A DNA stretch of 7,449 nt from Acidobacteriota bacterium (GTDB taxonomy: Bacteria; Acidobacteriota; Polarisedimenticolia; J045): NCBI GenBank assembly GCA_027001345.1, contig JALTMS010000117.1, forward strand, positions 1-7,449. Direction: 5' to 3'. Position numbers and translations under genes: made by a program. This document shows, one piece after another, positions 5,621-7,449 of the stretch (position 1 is its first letter; each line of letters starts with the position of its first letter). The notes beneath the pieces were generated by a model. The model worked only from the letters and a program-made list of their open reading frames with translations, was not told where the DNA came from and did no database searches.

Positions 5621-6982
5621 CTACCCTTCCCGCTCGCGAAACTTGCCCAGCTTGTAACGCAGAGCGCGCTCGGAGATCCCGAGCAGGGCGGCGGCCCGGG
5701 ACTGGTTGCCCTCCGTCTCCGCCAGCGCCTGCTCGATGGCCCGGCGCTCGAGGGCGGCGACCCGCTCGGGCAGGGTTCCCCCCTCCACCTCGTCGATGGC
5801 CGGTGCAGCAGCAGCGACAGTCGGCGGCAGGTCGGCGGTGGTGATCTGGGAGCCCCGAGCCAGCACCAGGGCCCGCTGGATGATGTTCTCCAGCTCCCTG
5901 ACATTGCCGGGAAAGTCGTAGCGCACCAGCGCGCTCATCGCCTCGCGGGAAAGGCGGCGGGGCGGCTGGCCGGCCGGCGCATAGCGCTCGAGGAAATGAT
6001 CCACCAGCAGGGGAATGTCCGCCCGCCGGCAACGCAGGGGCGGCAACTCGATGGTGACCACCGCCAGCCGGTAATAGAAGTCCTCGCGAAACGCCCCTTC
6101 CCGCACCGCCCGGACCACATCTCTGTTGGTCGCCGCAATCAGTCGGACATCCACCGGCAGCGGTCGCGACGATCCTACCCGCTCGATCTCCTTCTCCTGC
6201 AAGACCCGCAGCAGCTTGACCTGGATCTCCGGAGCCAGTTCCCCCACCTCGTCGAGGAAGAGCGTGCCGCCGGCCGCCGCCTCGAAGCGGCCGATCCGCT
6301 GGCGATCAGCGCCAGTGAACGCCCCCTTCTCGTGGCCGAAGAGTTCACTCTCGAGCAGAGTCGGAGAAAGGGCTGCGGCATTGACCGCCACGAAGGGCCC
6401 GCCTGAGCGACCGCTGGCCTGGTGGATCGCCCGCGCCAGTACCTCCTTGCCGGTACCCGACTCGCCGAGCAACAGGACCGGCACCTCCGCAGGAGCGGCC
6501 CGAGCGGCCGTGGAAAGCACCTCGGCCATCGGCCCCCCGGCAGTGATGATTCCGGGTATCGACTCGATCTCGCCCAGGCGCTGACGGAGCTGGCGATTCT
6601 CCCGCTGGAGCTGCACTTCTTCGAGACGCCGGGCGATGACGATTTCAAGCTCATCGAGATCGACCGGCTTGAGCAAATAATCTGCGGCCCCGTCTTTCAG
6701 GCAGGCCACCGCCTGTTCCACCGTTCCGTAAGCCGTGACGAGGATCACGCCGATCCCGGGATCGAGTGCCCGCACCCGCCGCAGCAGCTCGTGCCCGTCG
6801 ATGCCCGGCATTCGCTGGTCGGTGAGCAGCAGGTCGAAGGCTCCCGTCTCCAGCTCGGCAAGGGCCTGCCGGCCGTCAGCCGCCTCGACCACTTCGGCCC
6901 CCATATCCCGCAGGCAGCCGGCCAGAAGCTCTCTCTGCGAGGGGTCGTCATCCACCACCAGGATGCGCGCTTCGAGGCTCAT
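5621..6982 (-). CDS. NtrC-family sigma-54-dependent response regulator
   Basis: A 453-residue three-domain activator. The receiver domain (about 5-120) has acid pocket D11/D12, phosphoacceptor D55 in LLLTDQRMPG, T83 and K105 (LKP). A helical linker follows (about 120-142). The AAA+ domain (about 145-385) carries Walker A GESGTGKE (173-180), the intact sigma-54-contacting GAFTGA loop (220-225), Walker B TLFLDE (240-245), sensor I ATNRD (284-288), arginines at 299 and 305 in the FREDFYYRL segment, and sensor II GNVRELEN (359-366). The C-terminal Fis-type helix-turn-helix is at about 415-448 (GNQSRAAALLGISERALRYKL). All catalytic motifs are present, so it should work as a phosphorylation-controlled ATPase that remodels sigma-54 polymerase. 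The ATG at 6982 overlaps the kinase stop (ATGA) and has a strong site, AGAGGA, 6 nt upstream; the frame also extends to 7060 but that part lies inside the kinase gene. The sigma-54 promoter just downstream is its probable target. Confidence 0.95.
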   Translation of the reverse strand: MSLEARILVVDDDPSQRELLAGCLRDMGAEVVEAADGRQALAELETGAFDLLLTDQRMPGIDGHELLRRVRALDPGIGVILVTAYGTVEQAVACLKDGAADYLLKPVDLDELEIVIARRLEEVQLQRENRQLRQRLGEIESIPGIITAGGPMAEVLSTAARAAPAEVPVLLLGESGTGKEVLARAIHQASGRSGGPFVAVNAAALSPTLLESELFGHEKGAFTGADRQRIGRFEAAAGGTLFLDEVGELAPEIQVKLLRVLQEKEIERVGSSRPLPVDVRLIAATNRDVVRAVREGAFREDFYYRLAVVTIELPPLRCRRADIPLLVDHFLERYAPAGQPPRRLSREAMSALVRYDFPGNVRELENIIQRALVLARGSQITTADLPPTVAAAAPAIDEVEGGTLPERVAALERRAIEQALAETEGNQSRAAALLGISERALRYKLGKFREREG

Positions 6983-7449
6983 GTTCTGTCCTCTCCCGTC
7001 GGAGCAGGAAAACGCAGCCAGGCGCGGGTGCCACCGCCCTCCCGCGGCTCGAGCCCGCAACTCCCGCGATGCTCGTCCATCACCCGCCGCACCAGGGAAA
7101 GCCCCAGCCCGCTGCCATCGGCACGAGTGGTGACAAAGGCGTCGAACAGCCGCTCTCGATCTTCCGGATCGATGCCCCGTCCGCGGTCGAGCACCTCCAC
7201 CACCGCGGCATCGCCTTCGACCCGCACCCGGGTCTCGATCCGCGTACCGGCAGCACTCGCCTCGAGAGCATTGAGCAGCAGGTTGACCAGTGCCCGGCGC
7301 ACGGCGCCAGCGTCCACCTTGGCGTCGGCAGTCCCCACGGGAGCGACCACCTCGACCCCCTTGTCCGCCGCCTGGGGTTCGAGCAGTTCGACCACCCCCC
7401 GGGCCACCTCGGCCAGATCGACCACCTCGCGCTCGCGTCCCGTGGGACG
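6979..7449 (-). CDS. Sensor histidine kinase, C-terminal ATPase domain (partial at right edge)
   Basis: The frame is open from the right edge (first residues RPTGRERE) to TGA at 6981-6979; 156 residues are visible and the start, sensor region and phospho-accepting His lie outside. The visible part is a complete HATPase_c domain: N box RRALVNLLLNALEA, G1 box LDRGRGID, F box LFDAFVTT, and G2 box GSGLGLSLV, followed by EHRGSCGLEPREGGGTRAWLRFP, the usual final strands. An in-frame GTG at 7425 is not the start, because the coding pattern runs through it (EREVVDLAEVARG is the typical entry from the dimerisation domain). Its stop overlaps the regulator start, so kinase and regulator form a cognate two-component pair in one transcript. 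What it senses cannot be seen here. Confidence 0.93.
   Translation of the reverse strand, partial: RPTGREREVVDLAEVARGVVELLEPQAADKGVEVVAPVGTADAKVDAGAVRRALVNLLLNALEASAAGTRIETRVRVEGDAAVVEVLDRGRGIDPEDRERLFDAFVTTRADGSGLGLSLVRRVMDEHRGSCGLEPREGGGTRAWLRFPAPTGEDRT

Noticed and set aside
4281..5657. A 458-codon plus-strand frame opposite the small protein and barrel genes, and a similar one at 5381-6406.
   Set aside because: Both are antisense shadows with Arg/Pro/Ala bias, no motifs and no plausible ribosome binding context.
5448..6032. Upstream extension of the barrel reading frame into the regulator gene.
   Set aside because: The extra part is a shadow of the regulator, crosses the sigma-54 promoter, and would bury the signal peptide.

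Overview
This is a strongly GC-rich bacterial window with tight gene packing, ATGA stop/start overlaps and two convergent gene blocks. No rRNA, tRNA, CRISPR array, insertion sequence or phage gene was seen. The best guess for the source is an Acidobacteriota-like (Thermoanaerobaculia/Polarisedimenticolia type) or similar soil/sediment organism. The main reason is the C-terminal module of the secreted cytochrome, which resembles modules I recall from that phylum. This taxonomic call is an inference, not a proof.

Plus strand, 3-1738: the C-terminal half of a major facilitator superfamily exporter (cut by the left edge) is followed, with a 4-base ATGA overlap, by a complete RsmC/RlmG-type rRNA guanine-N2 methyltransferase. 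This is a housekeeping-like pair. It ends at a GC-rich hairpin (1739-1776) that fills the gap to the convergent block.

Minus strand, read from 7449 down to 1775: (i) the ATPase end of a sensor histidine kinase (cut by the right edge), overlapped by ATGA with (ii) a complete NtrC-type response regulator with an intact GAFTGA loop; (iii) a 173-bp control region holding a near-consensus sigma-54 (-24/-12) promoter and a perfect inverted repeat about 115 bp upstream of the predicted start; (iv) a three-gene operon of an outer-membrane beta-barrel protein, a small secreted protein with a Gly/His/Met-rich tail, and a large secreted pentaheme c-type cytochrome.

The simplest reading is a self-contained regulated module. 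The kinase and NtrC-type regulator would sense an unknown signal and activate sigma-54 transcription of the cell-envelope operon next door. The operon products all carry signal peptides. They combine heme, a barrel and two His/Met/Gly-rich segments, which suggests envelope redox or metal chemistry, such as electron transfer or metal handling. The substrate cannot be read from the sequence. This five-gene set is the most interesting part of the window.
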